Shown: one piece after another, positions 56,401 to 64,000 of the stretch
Numbering within the stretch: position 1 is the first letter of the stretch
Layout of the letters: each line of letters opens with the position of its first letter
Source of the DNA: Flammeovirgaceae bacterium
Lineage (GTDB): Bacteria; Bacteroidota; Bacteroidia; Cytophagales; Cyclobacteriaceae
Assembly: GCA_021298355.1 (NCBI GenBank)
Contig: JAJTEH010000011.1
Location: forward strand, 1-64,000
Direction: 5' to 3'
DNA: 64,000 bases
The notes under the pieces: generated by a model
The model's database searches: none
Seen by the model: the letters and a program-made list of their open reading frames with translations, nothing else
What the model was told of the DNA's origin: nothing
Made by a program: the position numbers and the translations under genes

Positions 56401-57972
56401 GCCAATAACTTGCACGAGATTTTTTTCATTTCTAAAATCGATAGAGCCATTGGCCGATGCTTGCAAGTTTGGATCCTGAATACTGATATCACCATTAAAA
56501 AACTCGTTGGCGAAGCGCGCATTAGTTTTAATTTTTTGATACGGATATTTAAATATCGAAAGCTTCGATATATCTCCTTTCAATTTAAAGTCTGCTGTTT
56601 GGATGGTTAACCCTGCTCCATTGATGTTTCCGTTTAAAGAAACAGTTTGAAAAGTTGTTGTATCATTCAAGTATAACCCTAAATTAAAATCTTGTAAGGA
56701 CAAATTACCGGAGTAGGTAGAGCGGCTTTTATCTTTCTCATTAATTTTTAAGTTGATATCAGAGCGGATTTCGCCAAGCCTTGTGTTGATTTTTCCATTC
56801 GCCACAAAATCAGTAGGGTAACCAATAAATTCTACATTTACTCTTGTTTGGCCTAAGGGTTTTAAACGATTGAAGAAATTTTCGTCTAGTAAAAAAGCGA
56901 TATCATTTACATTGATGGTTGAGTTATTTAATCGGGCTTCTATAAATGTTTCTTCGAAATAAGGTAAACCTTCCATACTTAGTTTACCGGTATACTGCGA
57001 TTGACCAATAGCTAAGTTTAAATCGCTAGCGGTAAAATCATTTACCCTACCGTTAATAAATGCCGAAAGCGTAAAAGTTTGTGGAATTTTTTCTGCACCC
57101 TCTATAAAAAGGGCAATATCTTTTGGGTCGATAACCGCTTGATTAAGCTTAGCCTTTATCTTAACCAAATTATTAAAATCACTTAAATCAGCTTGCGAAT
57201 TGTAGGTGAATACAACCGTGTCGGCCAAATAACTATTACCAACGTGCAAATTCAAATTATAAAACTCCATCGCAGACTGCGATATCCTGAAGTATGTTTG
57301 AAAATCTTTTATACGCAAACCTGTTTTTTCATCTTCCACCATTAACGAGCGAACATCAAAGGCAATGGTATCGCCTAGCACATAAAATTTTTGTAACGAG
57401 GCTTCATCAATGGCTAAACTAAAATGATGATGATCGAAACCTTGCAGCGAGTCGGGATTACCATCATCATATTTAAAATGTGCTCTTTCTACAATGGCTT
57501 CTCCAATGTTGATAACAGGTGGTTTACCACCACCACCGCCACTACCTGATAATCGGTTAATCAGAATATTGATGTTCAGGTTTTCGCTTGTATCTGTTTC
57601 AGGAATATATTTTAAAAAAACACGTGTTCCATTTAAGGCAATGCCATCGATATAGACATTGTTTCCTGTAATCATCTCAAACAACCTGAAATCTACGCGC
57701 AGTTTTTCAATGGCAATCATTTCATTTTTTTGCGGATCAAGAATTTCCAGTCCTTGTAAATCAAGGTGATCGAACCACAACAAGTGCATCGATTTTACTT
57801 TCGATTGAAAACCACTTACTTCCGTTATTTGTCGTAAATAAAAATTGATGATGGATTGCTGCACAGGCGGTATTTGCAACAATAAAAATGACGACAATAA
57901 AAGAAATATTGTTCCACTAAATGTGTACGCAAAGATTTTCCGAAGCCTATTTTTAATAATTTGCGAAGTCAT
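53422..57972 (-). CDS. tamB: Translocation and assembly module protein TamB
   Basis: 1516 residues from ATG 57972; an open frame running to 58200 is inside tsaD and is rejected. One N-terminal membrane anchor (IFAYTFSGTIFLLLSSFLLL), then over 1000 residues of repeating beta strands and a C-terminal DUF490 domain (GDLRLQLDTRGEFSMFGGVTF, EEGAYNFTLYNV). TamB/AsmA-like proteins bridge inner and outer membranes and move lipid. There is no TamA (BamA-type) gene nearby. The divergent tsaD ATG is 9 bases away. Confidence 0.9.
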   Translation of the reverse strand: MTSQIIKNRLRKIFAYTFSGTIFLLLSSFLLLQIPPVQQSIINFYLRQITEVSGFQSKVKSMHLLWFDHLDLQGLEILDPQKNEMIAIEKLRVDFRLFEMITGNNVYIDGIALNGTRVFLKYIPETDTSENLNINILINRLSGSGGGGGKPPVINIGEAIVERAHFKYDDGNPDSLQGFDHHHFSLAIDEASLQKFYVLGDTIAFDVRSLMVEDEKTGLRIKDFQTYFRISQSAMEFYNLNLHVGNSYLADTVVFTYNSQADLSDFNNLVKIKAKLNQAVIDPKDIALFIEGAEKIPQTFTLSAFINGRVNDFTASDLNLAIGQSQYTGKLSMEGLPYFEETFIEARLNNSTINVNDIAFLLDENFFNRLKPLGQTRVNVEFIGYPTDFVANGKINTRLGEIRSDINLKINEKDKSRSTYSGNLSLQDFNLGLYLNDTTTFQTVSLNGNINGAGLTIQTADFKLKGDISKLSIFKYPYQKIKTNARFANEFFNGDISIQDPNLQASANGSIDFRNEKNLVQVIGTIDTANLHHLKLSKDILAIKTDVNINSTGLALDSLQGSGELSNLQLHYQNQWLQVDKVKVLADKTTNSHELKLTSDLVSAEVKGDFFYSDLLADVQEMVKEFRLNIINDKKQTFAYYSTNKNSGKNYKADFTMWLHNVKPLAAVLNEDFSISPNVKLEGNFSNGITTAFSAFAQIPQLRYQGFSFNNTTIDVNASKLADSTSVLAMIFIQSENQKIEGVKTKNLLTEAIWNNNHIDFSVEADQADSDNNVRLKGTVDFADSTRFTFAQSTIKILDKVWKVSPQAQVAQAGREWRIEKLGFSESLQKIEINGFVSDDPLKPLQITLQQLELASLNPLITEKLKGLVQAHVVLKDLYRETSIENDIQVKGLTVNNFLVGDITGKNEWSKEENKFLIDFLVTRKEVNAITLKGEYDPKNKFSPLEINASLNQANLKLAEPVLRGLFSQIDGTVTGDFLIKGTLQKPLIRGVGKINKGQIMIDYLKTLYTFDGNIGLTPTSIYFENIALEDNFKNKATLEGFIAHKNFNSMRINIDATFTNFMVLNTTLKDNTLFYGQGFASGKVNFFGPADNLKISATAKTERNSKLYIPIGSTSTVEKSEYINFVSFADTTRQTKTDTDNKKTLTGLTIDLNLDITPDAYCEIIFDIKAGDIIRGRGNGDLRLQLDTRGEFSMFGGVTFEEGAYNFTLYNVINKEFEIQKGSRITWAGDPYDGQLQIKAAYNQLASVAPIINNPDIQNDPILRRKYPMQVLLNLSGAMLSPDIAFDIIAKDLPPSININGTNVRLGFEFDAFKAKLDEQELNKQVFSLIILRRLSSLNDGITTSGSVANSVSELLSNQLSYWISQVDENLEIDVDLGALDQQAFNTFQLRLSYSFFNGRLRVTRDGTFVNQSNVTTTTPNTNSNTAALVGDWTVDYMLSADGKFKVRMYNRTNVNPIQTAINNQNTITTGFSLQHTQSFNVFTDLWRSARKRREKELAEERNKEGIIPKNDEVQ

Positions 57973-57981
57973 TAGGGTAAC

Positions 57982-58986
57982 ATGTCTACTATTCTTGCCA
58001 TCGAATCGTCTTGCGATGAGACCTCTGCTGCTGTTATCAGCAACGGCAAGGTACTTAATAATATTATTGCAACGCAGGCCATTCACCAAAAATATGGCGG
58101 TGTTGTACCCGAATTGGCATCGCGCGCACACCAGCAAAACATTGTAGCTGTTGTAAGCGAAGCCTTGCAAGAGGCGGGTATTGTGCCCCAGCAACTGCAA
58201 GCTATAGCCTTTACACGTGGGCCGGGTTTAATTGGTTCTTTACACGTGGGTGTTTCTTTTGCTAAAGGCTTAGCGCTTTCGTTAAAATTACCCTTAATCG
58301 AAGTAAACCACATGCAAGCGCATGTCTTGGCTCATTTTATCGATGATCCTAAACCTGCTTTTCCATTTTTGTGTCTTACCGTAAGTGGTGGTCATACACA
58401 AATCGTGTTGGTGAAAGATTATCTGGATATGGAAGTAATCGGCCAAACGCAAGATGATGCCGTAGGCGAAGCCTTTGATAAAGCCGCTAAGTTATTAGGT
58501 TTGCCCTATCCGGGTGGGCCGATGATCGATAAATATGCACAACAAGGAAACCCTACACGTTTCTTATTTACACAAACACACATGCCCGGTTTGGATTTTT
58601 CTTTTTCGGGTATTAAAACACAGTTCATGTATTTTTTGCGCGATCAACTCTCGTTAAATCCTGATTTTATTTCGCAAAATATGGCCGATTTGTGCGCTTC
58701 TATTCAGCATCATTTAATTGGTATGCTGATGAAGCGATTGAAAGAAGCAGCCAATCAAACAGGAATTAAAGCAATTGCCATTGCCGGAGGAGTTGCCGCT
58801 AACAGTGGGTTAAGACAAACGCTACAACAAACAGCAGAACAACTAAACTGGAAAGTTTACATTCCTGCCTTTCAGTATTGCACCGATAATGCAGGTATGA
58901 TTGCCATTGCTGCACATTATAAATTTTTGAAACAAGATTTCACCGACCAATCGGTAACGCCACTAGCCAGAATGCCAATTCAATAG
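57982..58986 (+). CDS. tsaD: tRNA threonylcarbamoyladenosine transferase TsaD
   Basis: 334 residues. ILAIESSCDETSAAVI, VVPELASRAHQQNIV with the metal-binding His pair of the NHMQAHVLAH motif, TVSGGHTQIVLV and IAGGVAANSGLR are all present. It transfers threonylcarbamoyl to A37 of ANN-decoding tRNAs with TsaB and TsaE. Divergent from tamB with 9 bases between the start codons. Confidence 0.96.
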   Translation: MSTILAIESSCDETSAAVISNGKVLNNIIATQAIHQKYGGVVPELASRAHQQNIVAVVSEALQEAGIVPQQLQAIAFTRGPGLIGSLHVGVSFAKGLALSLKLPLIEVNHMQAHVLAHFIDDPKPAFPFLCLTVSGGHTQIVLVKDYLDMEVIGQTQDDAVGEAFDKAAKLLGLPYPGGPMIDKYAQQGNPTRFLFTQTHMPGLDFSFSGIKTQFMYFLRDQLSLNPDFISQNMADLCASIQHHLIGMLMKRLKEAANQTGIKAIAIAGGVAANSGLRQTLQQTAEQLNWKVYIPAFQYCTDNAGMIAIAAHYKFLKQDFTDQSVTPLARMPIQ

Positions 58987-59004
58987 AAACCTTATCTTTG
59001 CTTT

Positions 59005-59391
59005 GTGAAAAATATTTTTTCGGTTGGCGATAAAAAAGAATACCAATTTGTGGTAACTGATAAAGATGTGGCTGCCTTTCATGGTAAAGTGGTGCATCCT
59101 GTCTGTTCTACATTTACTATCGCTCGTGAAGCTGAGTGGACCACCCGACAATTTGTAATAGACTTAAAGGAAGAACACGAAGAAGGAATCGGAACATTTG
59201 TTACTGTAGAACACAAAGCGCCAGCGAAAGTTGGTTCGATTATTTTGTTCGAAGCATGGATTGATCGACTGGAACAAAACGAAATTGTTTGCCGTTATCA
59301 AGCGAGTGTTCAAAATAAAGTAGTGGCAACTGGCACCACCGGACAAAAAGTTTTTGCTAAAGAAAAAATAGAAAAATTGTTAAACAGTTGA
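59005..59391 (+). CDS. Thioesterase-like (hotdog) protein
   Basis: 128 residues from GTG 59005. FHGKVVHPVCSTFTIAREAEW and EGIGTFVTVEHKAPAKVGS match hotdog-fold acyl-CoA thioesterases of the FlK-like group. TATCTTTG at 58993-59000 is a good -7 box but lies only 4 bases before the GTG, so either the message is almost leaderless or the gene is read from tsaD. smpB follows after 4 bases. Confidence 0.75.
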   Translation: MKNIFSVGDKKEYQFVVTDKDVAAFHGKVVHPVCSTFTIAREAEWTTRQFVIDLKEEHEEGIGTFVTVEHKAPAKVGSIILFEAWIDRLEQNEIVCRYQASVQNKVVATGTTGQKVFAKEKIEKLLNS

Positions 59392-59395
59392 TGGC

Positions 59396-59860
59396 ATGGC
59401 GAAGGAGAATAGATTTTCGAATAACATTTCAATACGCAATAAACAAGCTTCGTTTGAATACGAGTTGTTAGATAAATACATTGCCGGCATCGCTTTAAAA
59501 GGAACAGAAATAAAATCCATTCGCGAAGGCAAAGTAAACTTAGAAGATGGTTATTGTTATTTTAACAACGGTGAATTATTTGTAAAAGGCGTTCGCATCA
59601 GCGAATACAGCCAGGGTACACATTACAACCACGATGCAACTAGAGAAAGAAAACTTTTATTGAAGAAAGCAGAGTTGGTAAAGCTGGAAAGAAAAACAGA
59701 AGAGAAAGGTTTTACTGTGGTACCAACAAAATTATTCATAAATGAAAAAGGTTTAGCCAAAATAGAAGTGGCTTTAGCCAGAGGAAAAAAATTACACGAC
59801 AAACGCGACTCCATTAAAGAGCGCGACATAAAGCGAGAACTAAGCAGAGTTAAATTTTAA
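59396..59860 (+). CDS. smpB: SsrA-binding protein SmpB
   Basis: 154 residues. YIAGIALKGTEIKSIREGKV, LEDGYCYFNNGELFVKGV and KKLHDKRDSIKERDIKREL are diagnostic. It brings tmRNA to stalled ribosomes. The tmRNA gene itself is not in the window. Fits in an apparent operon with the thioesterase and the NlpC/P60 gene. Confidence 0.96.
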   Translation: MAKENRFSNNISIRNKQASFEYELLDKYIAGIALKGTEIKSIREGKVNLEDGYCYFNNGELFVKGVRISEYSQGTHYNHDATRERKLLLKKAELVKLERKTEEKGFTVVPTKLFINEKGLAKIEVALARGKKLHDKRDSIKERDIKRELSRVKF

Positions 59861-59863
59861 ACT

Positions 59864-60655
59864 ATGGTAGAAACAGATGGCTTTGGTGTTTGCAGACTTA
59901 GTTTGCTGGCTGTGCGTGTAAGCCCAGCCGACCAAGCCGAAATGGTAACGCAATTGCTCTTTGGTGATCATTACAAAGTAATAGATATAAGCGCTGATAA
60001 AAAATGGTTGAAGATTCATATTGCGTTTGATAGTTATGAAGGTTGGATCGATGCCAAACAACACCATGCTATAGAAGAAAATTATTTCGATTACCTAAAC
60101 CGAGCAGAGTTAAAAATCACAACAGACATCACAAGCAGTATTCTCTACAATAAAATTCAAATACCAATTGTATTAGGAAGCATCATTCCTATTACCAGCG
60201 CAGAGTTGTTTAAGATGGAAGAACAATTTGCTTTTAATGGGGAAGCCAAAAATATCGGACAAAAACGCGAATACGAATTTTTAAGAACAACAGCCGGTAA
60301 ATATTTAAATGCACCTTACTTATGGGGAGGTAAAACTCCTTTCGGTATCGATTGTTCAGGCTTAACCCAAATGGTTTATAAGGTTTGTGGTTATACACTC
60401 ATGCGCGATGCACGCCAACAAGCCACACAAGGCAAAGCGGTAAGAATTTTTGCTGATGCAAAACCGGGAGATTTGGCTTTCTTTAAAAACGAAAAAGAAG
60501 CTATCGTGCATGTCGGAATTGTATTGGCCAACAATCAAATTCTGCATGCATCGGGTAAAGTAAGAATAGATAAACTTACCGAAGAAGGGATTTTTCATGC
60601 TGAAACCCAATTGAAAACCCATACCTTTTCTCACCTTCGTAGAATTCTGGCTTAA
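59864..60655 (+). CDS. NlpC/P60 (C40) peptidase without signal peptide
   Basis: 263 residues. SH3-like N-terminal region (LFGDHYKVIDISADKKWLKI, YEGWIDAKQ), then the C40 domain with Cys in FGIDCSGLTQMVYK, His in IVHVGIVL and HASGKVR. All three catalytic positions look present. The N-terminus has no export signal, so it probably acts in the cytoplasm on recycled muropeptides, as for dipeptidyl peptidase VI; this is inference. Confidence 0.85.
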   Translation: MVETDGFGVCRLSLLAVRVSPADQAEMVTQLLFGDHYKVIDISADKKWLKIHIAFDSYEGWIDAKQHHAIEENYFDYLNRAELKITTDITSSILYNKIQIPIVLGSIIPITSAELFKMEEQFAFNGEAKNIGQKREYEFLRTTAGKYLNAPYLWGGKTPFGIDCSGLTQMVYKVCGYTLMRDARQQATQGKAVRIFADAKPGDLAFFKNEKEAIVHVGIVLANNQILHASGKVRIDKLTEEGIFHAETQLKTHTFSHLRRILA

Positions 60656-60713
60656 ACAATAAACATTAAATTGAGGTACTTGTTCCTTTTATGAATTGGA
60701 ACTATATTTCAAT

Positions 60714-61205
60714 ATGAATAATCGTGTGCTTGTACTCAACAATGACTCCAGTCCGCTGATGGTCTGCTCAGTGGAACGCGCCTTTATTCTTGTTTACCTC
60801 AACAAAAGTGAAATGGTAAAAAGTGCGAATGGCCATAAGATTCACTCAATCACCAAAAGTTTTCCGATGCCATCCGTTATCCGCTTAAACCGATATGTTA
60901 ACGCACCCTATAAGGGCGTAAACTTAACGAGGCAAAATATATTTAAGCGTGATAATAACGAATGTCAATATTGTGGAACCAGGCGTGAGTTAACCATCGA
61001 TCATGTTATACCGAAAGCAAGAGGGGGAAAAGACACGTGGACAAACCTTGTAACGGCTTGTAAACGATGCAATGCCAAAAAAGGAGATTACACACCCGAA
61101 GAAGCCAACATGCCTTTGCGACACAAACCGATTAAACCATCTTATTCTATTTTCTTAAAAGACCAGGCAGGCAGCCATAACGAGTGGGAAGAATTTCTTT
61201 CTTGA
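60714..61205 (+). CDS. HNH endonuclease
   Basis: 163 residues from ATG 60714; a TTG at 60696 precedes the TATATTTC box and is rejected. The HNH motif TIDHVIPKARGG with N in TWTNLVTACKRCN and two CxxC pairs (CQYCG, CKRCN) binds zinc. Such stand-alone HNH proteins are common in Bacteroidota and their role is not settled. A -7-like box TATATTTC lies at 60703-60710. Confidence 0.85.
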   Translation: MNNRVLVLNNDSSPLMVCSVERAFILVYLNKSEMVKSANGHKIHSITKSFPMPSVIRLNRYVNAPYKGVNLTRQNIFKRDNNECQYCGTRRELTIDHVIPKARGGKDTWTNLVTACKRCNAKKGDYTPEEANMPLRHKPIKPSYSIFLKDQAGSHNEWEEFLS

Positions 61206-61433
61206 TTATAATTTTTTAATTCTTTTCGGCACAGGATCATAGCCGCTGGTTCCCCACGGATGGCATTTAGAAATTCTTTTCATTCCTAGCCACGTTCCTT
61301 TTATAGCGCCCCATTCTTGTATAGCCTCTACTGTATATTGAGAACAGCTTGGAGTATGCCGGCAGTTAGCACCCAACAAAGGCGAAAGTGTAGCTTGATA
61401 CACACGAATAAAAAAGATGAATATTTTTTTCAA
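61206..61433 (-). CDS. yidD: Membrane protein insertion efficiency factor YidD
   Basis: 75 residues. [20 protein letters not shown] and [16 protein letters not shown] are the YidD signature. It helps YidC insert inner-membrane proteins. Its stop abuts the stop of the convergent HNH gene with no gap. Confidence 0.93.
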   Translation of the reverse strand: MKKIFIFFIRVYQATLSPLLGANCRHTPSCSQYTVEAIQEWGAIKGTWLGMKRISKCHPWGTSGYDPVPKRIKKL

Positions 61434-61506
61434 AGTTTAGAGATAAAATTATTTCTGATTCTAAAATTTAAATCGATAGTAATTCTGCTTTGTTTTGTTT
61501 TGGATT

Positions 61507-61535
61507 CCCCTCTCCTTTGGAGAGGGGAGGGGGTG
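61507..61535. repeat. Pyrimidine/purine hairpin repeat
   Basis: CCCCTCTCC / GGAGAGGGG around TTT, followed by AGGGGGTGAGG. This exact style of hairpin is a widespread intergenic repeat in many bacterial genomes, including Bacteroidota. It sits between yidD and cysS and could also act as a terminator for cysS. Confidence 0.6.
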
Positions 61536-61551
61536 AGGTTTTATTTATCAT

Positions 61552-63060
61552 TTAATCTAACTCGTACGTCATCTCTCCATCTTTGCCATCTTTCAATTGA
61601 ATGCCATTAGCTTTTAAATCGTCTCTGATTTTATCCGACAATGCATAATTTCTATCGGCACGTGCTTTCTTTCTCAATTCAATTAAGACTTGCATGGCTC
61701 CAGCTAAAGCATCAGTATTACCTTGGCTTTCTTCTTGCAATCCCAACACATCTTCCATAAAACCGATGTAGTGATTTAAAAAATGCTGAAGACTTTCTTT
61801 TTTGACTTTCTTAACATCTACAACTCCGGCTTTAATATCATTGATGCGACTCGCCATTTCGAATAACACAGCTAAGGTTTTAGCCGTATTAAAATCATCG
61901 CTCATATTTTTGAAACAAGCATCTACTAAATTATTCCACTCCGGAATTTCTTGTTGAGCCGTTGCTGATGTTTCAATATTTCTAACAAGTTGTTTGGCAA
62001 GTAATAAAGCAGCGTTAAGTTTTTTAAATCCTTTTTCAGCTGCTTGCAAAGCTTCGTTAGAAAAATCTAACGTGCTGGAGTAATGCGATTGCAACATGAA
62101 GAAACGTGTAGTCATCGGACTATAAGCGCGTTCTAACAATGGATGATTGCCACTAAACAATTCAGCAGGTAAAAAAGAATTACCCAACGACTTACTCATT
62201 TTTTGTCCGTTAACCGTGAGCATGTTAGAGTGCATCCAATAATTAACAGGCGATTTACCATTGGCCCCGGTAGCTTGCGCAATCTCGCATTCGTGATGTG
62301 GAAATTTTAAGTCCATGCCACCTCCATGTATGTCAAACGTTTCTCCTAAGTATTTTGTACTCATCACTGTACATTCTATGTGCCAACCCGGGAAACCACT
62401 TCCCCAAGGCGAAGGCCAGCGCATAATGTGTTCAGGCGAAGCGTTTTTCCAAAGTGCGAAATCTATTTTCTCTTTTTTCTCATCCTGCGAATCTAAATCG
62501 CGACCACTTTCCATCAATTCTTCAATATTTCTTCCTGATAATATACCGTAGTGATGTTGCTGATTGTATTTTTTAACGTTGAAATATACGCTTCCGTTAA
62601 CTTCGTATGCTAACCCTTTCTCGATTAACTTTTTTGTAATATCAATTTGCTCGATAATGTGTGCCGTGGCAGATGGTTCTATGCTAGGAGGCAAAATATT
62701 CATTTGGCGCATCACCTGATGAAAATCTTCTGTGTAATGTTTTACAACTTCCATGGGTTCGAGTTGTTCGAGGCGCGCTTTTTTGGCAATCTTGTCTTCG
62801 CCCTCATCGCCATCGCCAACCAAATGCCCAACATCAGTAATGTTGCGCACATACCTTACTTTATATCCTAAGAAACGAAAGTAACGCGATACAATATCGA
62901 AAGTTAAAAAAGTACGGGCGTTACCTAAGTGTGCGTTGTTGTAAACGGTTGGGCCGCATACATACATGCCCACGTAACCAGGAACCAAACTTTTAAAAAC
63001 TTCTTTTTTACCAGATAATGAATTGGTAATCGAAACCGGATATTGCTCGTATAACTTCAT
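61552..63060 (-). CDS. cysS: Cysteinyl-tRNA synthetase
   Basis: 502 residues from ATG 63060; an in-frame ATG at 63087 is less likely. Class I signatures: HIGH as AHLGNAR in VYVCGPTVYNNAHLGN-like context, KMSKS as GQKMSKSLGN. Zinc ligands are in CGPTVY, WHIECTVMS and HHECEIAQ. The C-terminal KARADRNYALSDKIRDDLKA is typical. All key residues intact. Confidence 0.96.
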   Translation of the reverse strand: MKLYEQYPVSITNSLSGKKEVFKSLVPGYVGMYVCGPTVYNNAHLGNARTFLTFDIVSRYFRFLGYKVRYVRNITDVGHLVGDGDEGEDKIAKKARLEQLEPMEVVKHYTEDFHQVMRQMNILPPSIEPSATAHIIEQIDITKKLIEKGLAYEVNGSVYFNVKKYNQQHHYGILSGRNIEELMESGRDLDSQDEKKEKIDFALWKNASPEHIMRWPSPWGSGFPGWHIECTVMSTKYLGETFDIHGGGMDLKFPHHECEIAQATGANGKSPVNYWMHSNMLTVNGQKMSKSLGNSFLPAELFSGNHPLLERAYSPMTTRFFMLQSHYSSTLDFSNEALQAAEKGFKKLNAALLLAKQLVRNIETSATAQQEIPEWNNLVDACFKNMSDDFNTAKTLAVLFEMASRINDIKAGVVDVKKVKKESLQHFLNHYIGFMEDVLGLQEESQGNTDALAGAMQVLIELRKKARADRNYALSDKIRDDLKANGIQLKDGKDGEMTYELD

Positions 63061-63132
63061 AATGCTTTCGTGGTGCGAAAATAACACTTATGAACGAAAG
63101 AAAGCAGCCTTTCGTTTTAGTTAACATCTCGT

Positions 63133-64000
63133 TTAGAAAAGCAATTGCTTTTTATAAGCATTAAAGTTGGGAATGCCTGTAACGCCTAAACTTGTTAGCC
63201 GATCGGAAAAAGCAGAAAGACTTTCTTTCACAAACACATCTTCGGGTTGGTGAATGAAGAAATACACATTTTCGAGGCCTTTTTCTTGCCACGTTTTTAT
63301 TTTTTCGGCCCATTGCGTAAGCCGTAAGAAATCAGTTGGATGTAAACTATAACCTGCAAAGCGGATGAAGCAAAAGGTAGCGGTTAGTTGAAGATGCAAG
63401 CAATCGCGCCTGCCTGCTGTGTCGGTTATCACAAACCCGGCTTTGTGTTTTTGTAATACATCTGTTAATCGATTAAAATTTTCTGGAAGAAACCAATCCG
63501 GATGGCGAAATTCTAAAGCGACCTGTAAGTCTTCGGGTATTTGTTGTAGAAATTCATCCACAGTAGATAATGTAGACGGCCCCATGCCCGGATGCAAAAC
63601 GATGAGAATAGGACCGAGGTTGTTTTCGAAATGTACCACAGCATCGATAAAACGATTGAGAATATCTTTGCTGTTTTTCAACCTGCGCATGTGCGTGATT
63701 TGTCCGGTTAGTTTAGGGCAAAAATGAAAATCATCTACAACTTGTTCCTTCCAGTTTTTAATTTGATTGATGCTTGGAATCTGGTAATAGGTTGTATTGA
63801 ATTCGATGGCTTTGCATACTTGCGAATAATAATGCAGAAAATCTTTTTGCCGCGCATGAGGTGGATACGCAGAACCCACCCAATCTTTTTTACCCCAGGA
63901 AGTGCTGCCTAGTAGGATGGAACTTTTTGCAGATGGGTTAAAGAAGAAGTTTGGTTGTTGAGGTTCATGTGGGAACGCAAAAGAAATGTTGTTTAATTCT
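63133..64000 (-). CDS. DUF72 family protein (partial at window edge)
   Basis: The frame is open to the right edge, so the start lies outside the window; a GTG at 63879 is inside the conserved N-terminus and is not the real start. SSILLGSTSWGKKDWVGSAY at the left of the protein, FNTTYYQIP, FCPKLTGQITHMRRL and ALEFRHPDWF are DUF72 (YecE-like) motifs of a TIM-barrel fold. The reaction is unknown. Confidence 0.85.
   Translation of the reverse strand, partial: ELNNISFAFPHEPQQPNFFFNPSAKSSILLGSTSWGKKDWVGSAYPPHARQKDFLHYYSQVCKAIEFNTTYYQIPSINQIKNWKEQVVDDFHFCPKLTGQITHMRRLKNSKDILNRFIDAVVHFENNLGPILIVLHPGMGPSTLSTVDEFLQQIPEDLQVALEFRHPDWFLPENFNRLTDVLQKHKAGFVITDTAGRRDCLHLQLTATFCFIRFAGYSLHPTDFLRLTQWAEKIKTWQEKGLENVYFFIHQPEDVFVKESLSAFSDRLTSLGVTGIPNFNAYKKQLLF

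Noticed and set aside
53422-58200. Extended N-terminus of TamB to 58200
   Set aside because: The extra 76 residues lie antisense inside tsaD and lack any conserved pattern; the ATG at 57972 precedes a proper membrane anchor.

Overview
The window reads as a chromosomal segment of a Bacteroidota bacterium, most likely from the Cytophagales. This rests on protein content: a type IX secretion sorting domain, a DnaG without zinc ligands, a fused RibBA, a Na+-translocating NQR operon, a short-form adenylate kinase and MORN_2/YwqK repeats. It also rests on repeated -7 boxes of the Bacteroidota form TAnnTTTG and the near absence of Shine-Dalgarno sequences. No tRNA, rRNA or CRISPR array was seen.

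Positions 1-4400 are an accessory island. It opens with the tail of a REP-associated tyrosine transposase (RAYT) and a REP palindrome. It continues as a series of broken C-terminal tails of Rhs-type polymorphic toxins, most followed directly by an intact small exported or membrane protein that fits a cognate immunity protein. The modules are separated by four copies of a structured element (124 bp when complete) with terminal and nested inverted repeats. An inverted second REP is spliced into one copy. This is the most unusual part of the window.

Positions 4400-13500 hold an outer-membrane-type coiled-coil protein and a tightly packed three-gene minus-strand operon. That operon encodes a secreted TPR plus roughly 28-unit MORN_2 protein, a DUF3857/transglutaminase protein with an intact Cys-His-Asp triad, and a related protein that lost the catalytic cysteine.

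Positions 13900-22200 are core genes: dnaG, ribBA, surE, an RluA-type pseudouridine synthase, and the rplM-rpsI-rpsB-tsf cluster. Positions 22300-29600 carry a MATE transporter, small exported proteins, a T9SS-secreted trypsin-like protease, two tiny paralogous lipoproteins and cmk. Positions 29646-34196 are nqrABCDE without nqrF.

Positions 34200-46800 mix nucleotide salvage (upp, hpt, adk), an M42 peptidase, a PIN toxin with a downstream small partner, obgE, a large fused methylmalonyl-CoA mutase and dnaA with an upstream DnaA box. Positions 46800-64000 are mainly housekeeping and envelope genes: TerB-like, DUF2807, ctpA-type S41 protease, alpha/beta hydrolase, pyrE, NUDIX, DUF2279, tamB, tsaD, thioesterase, smpB, NlpC/P60, HNH, yidD, cysS and a DUF72 gene that runs off the right edge.

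All functional calls are from reading translated sequence by eye. No database search was run, so family names are recognition-level and coordinates of fragments and repeats are hand-counted.
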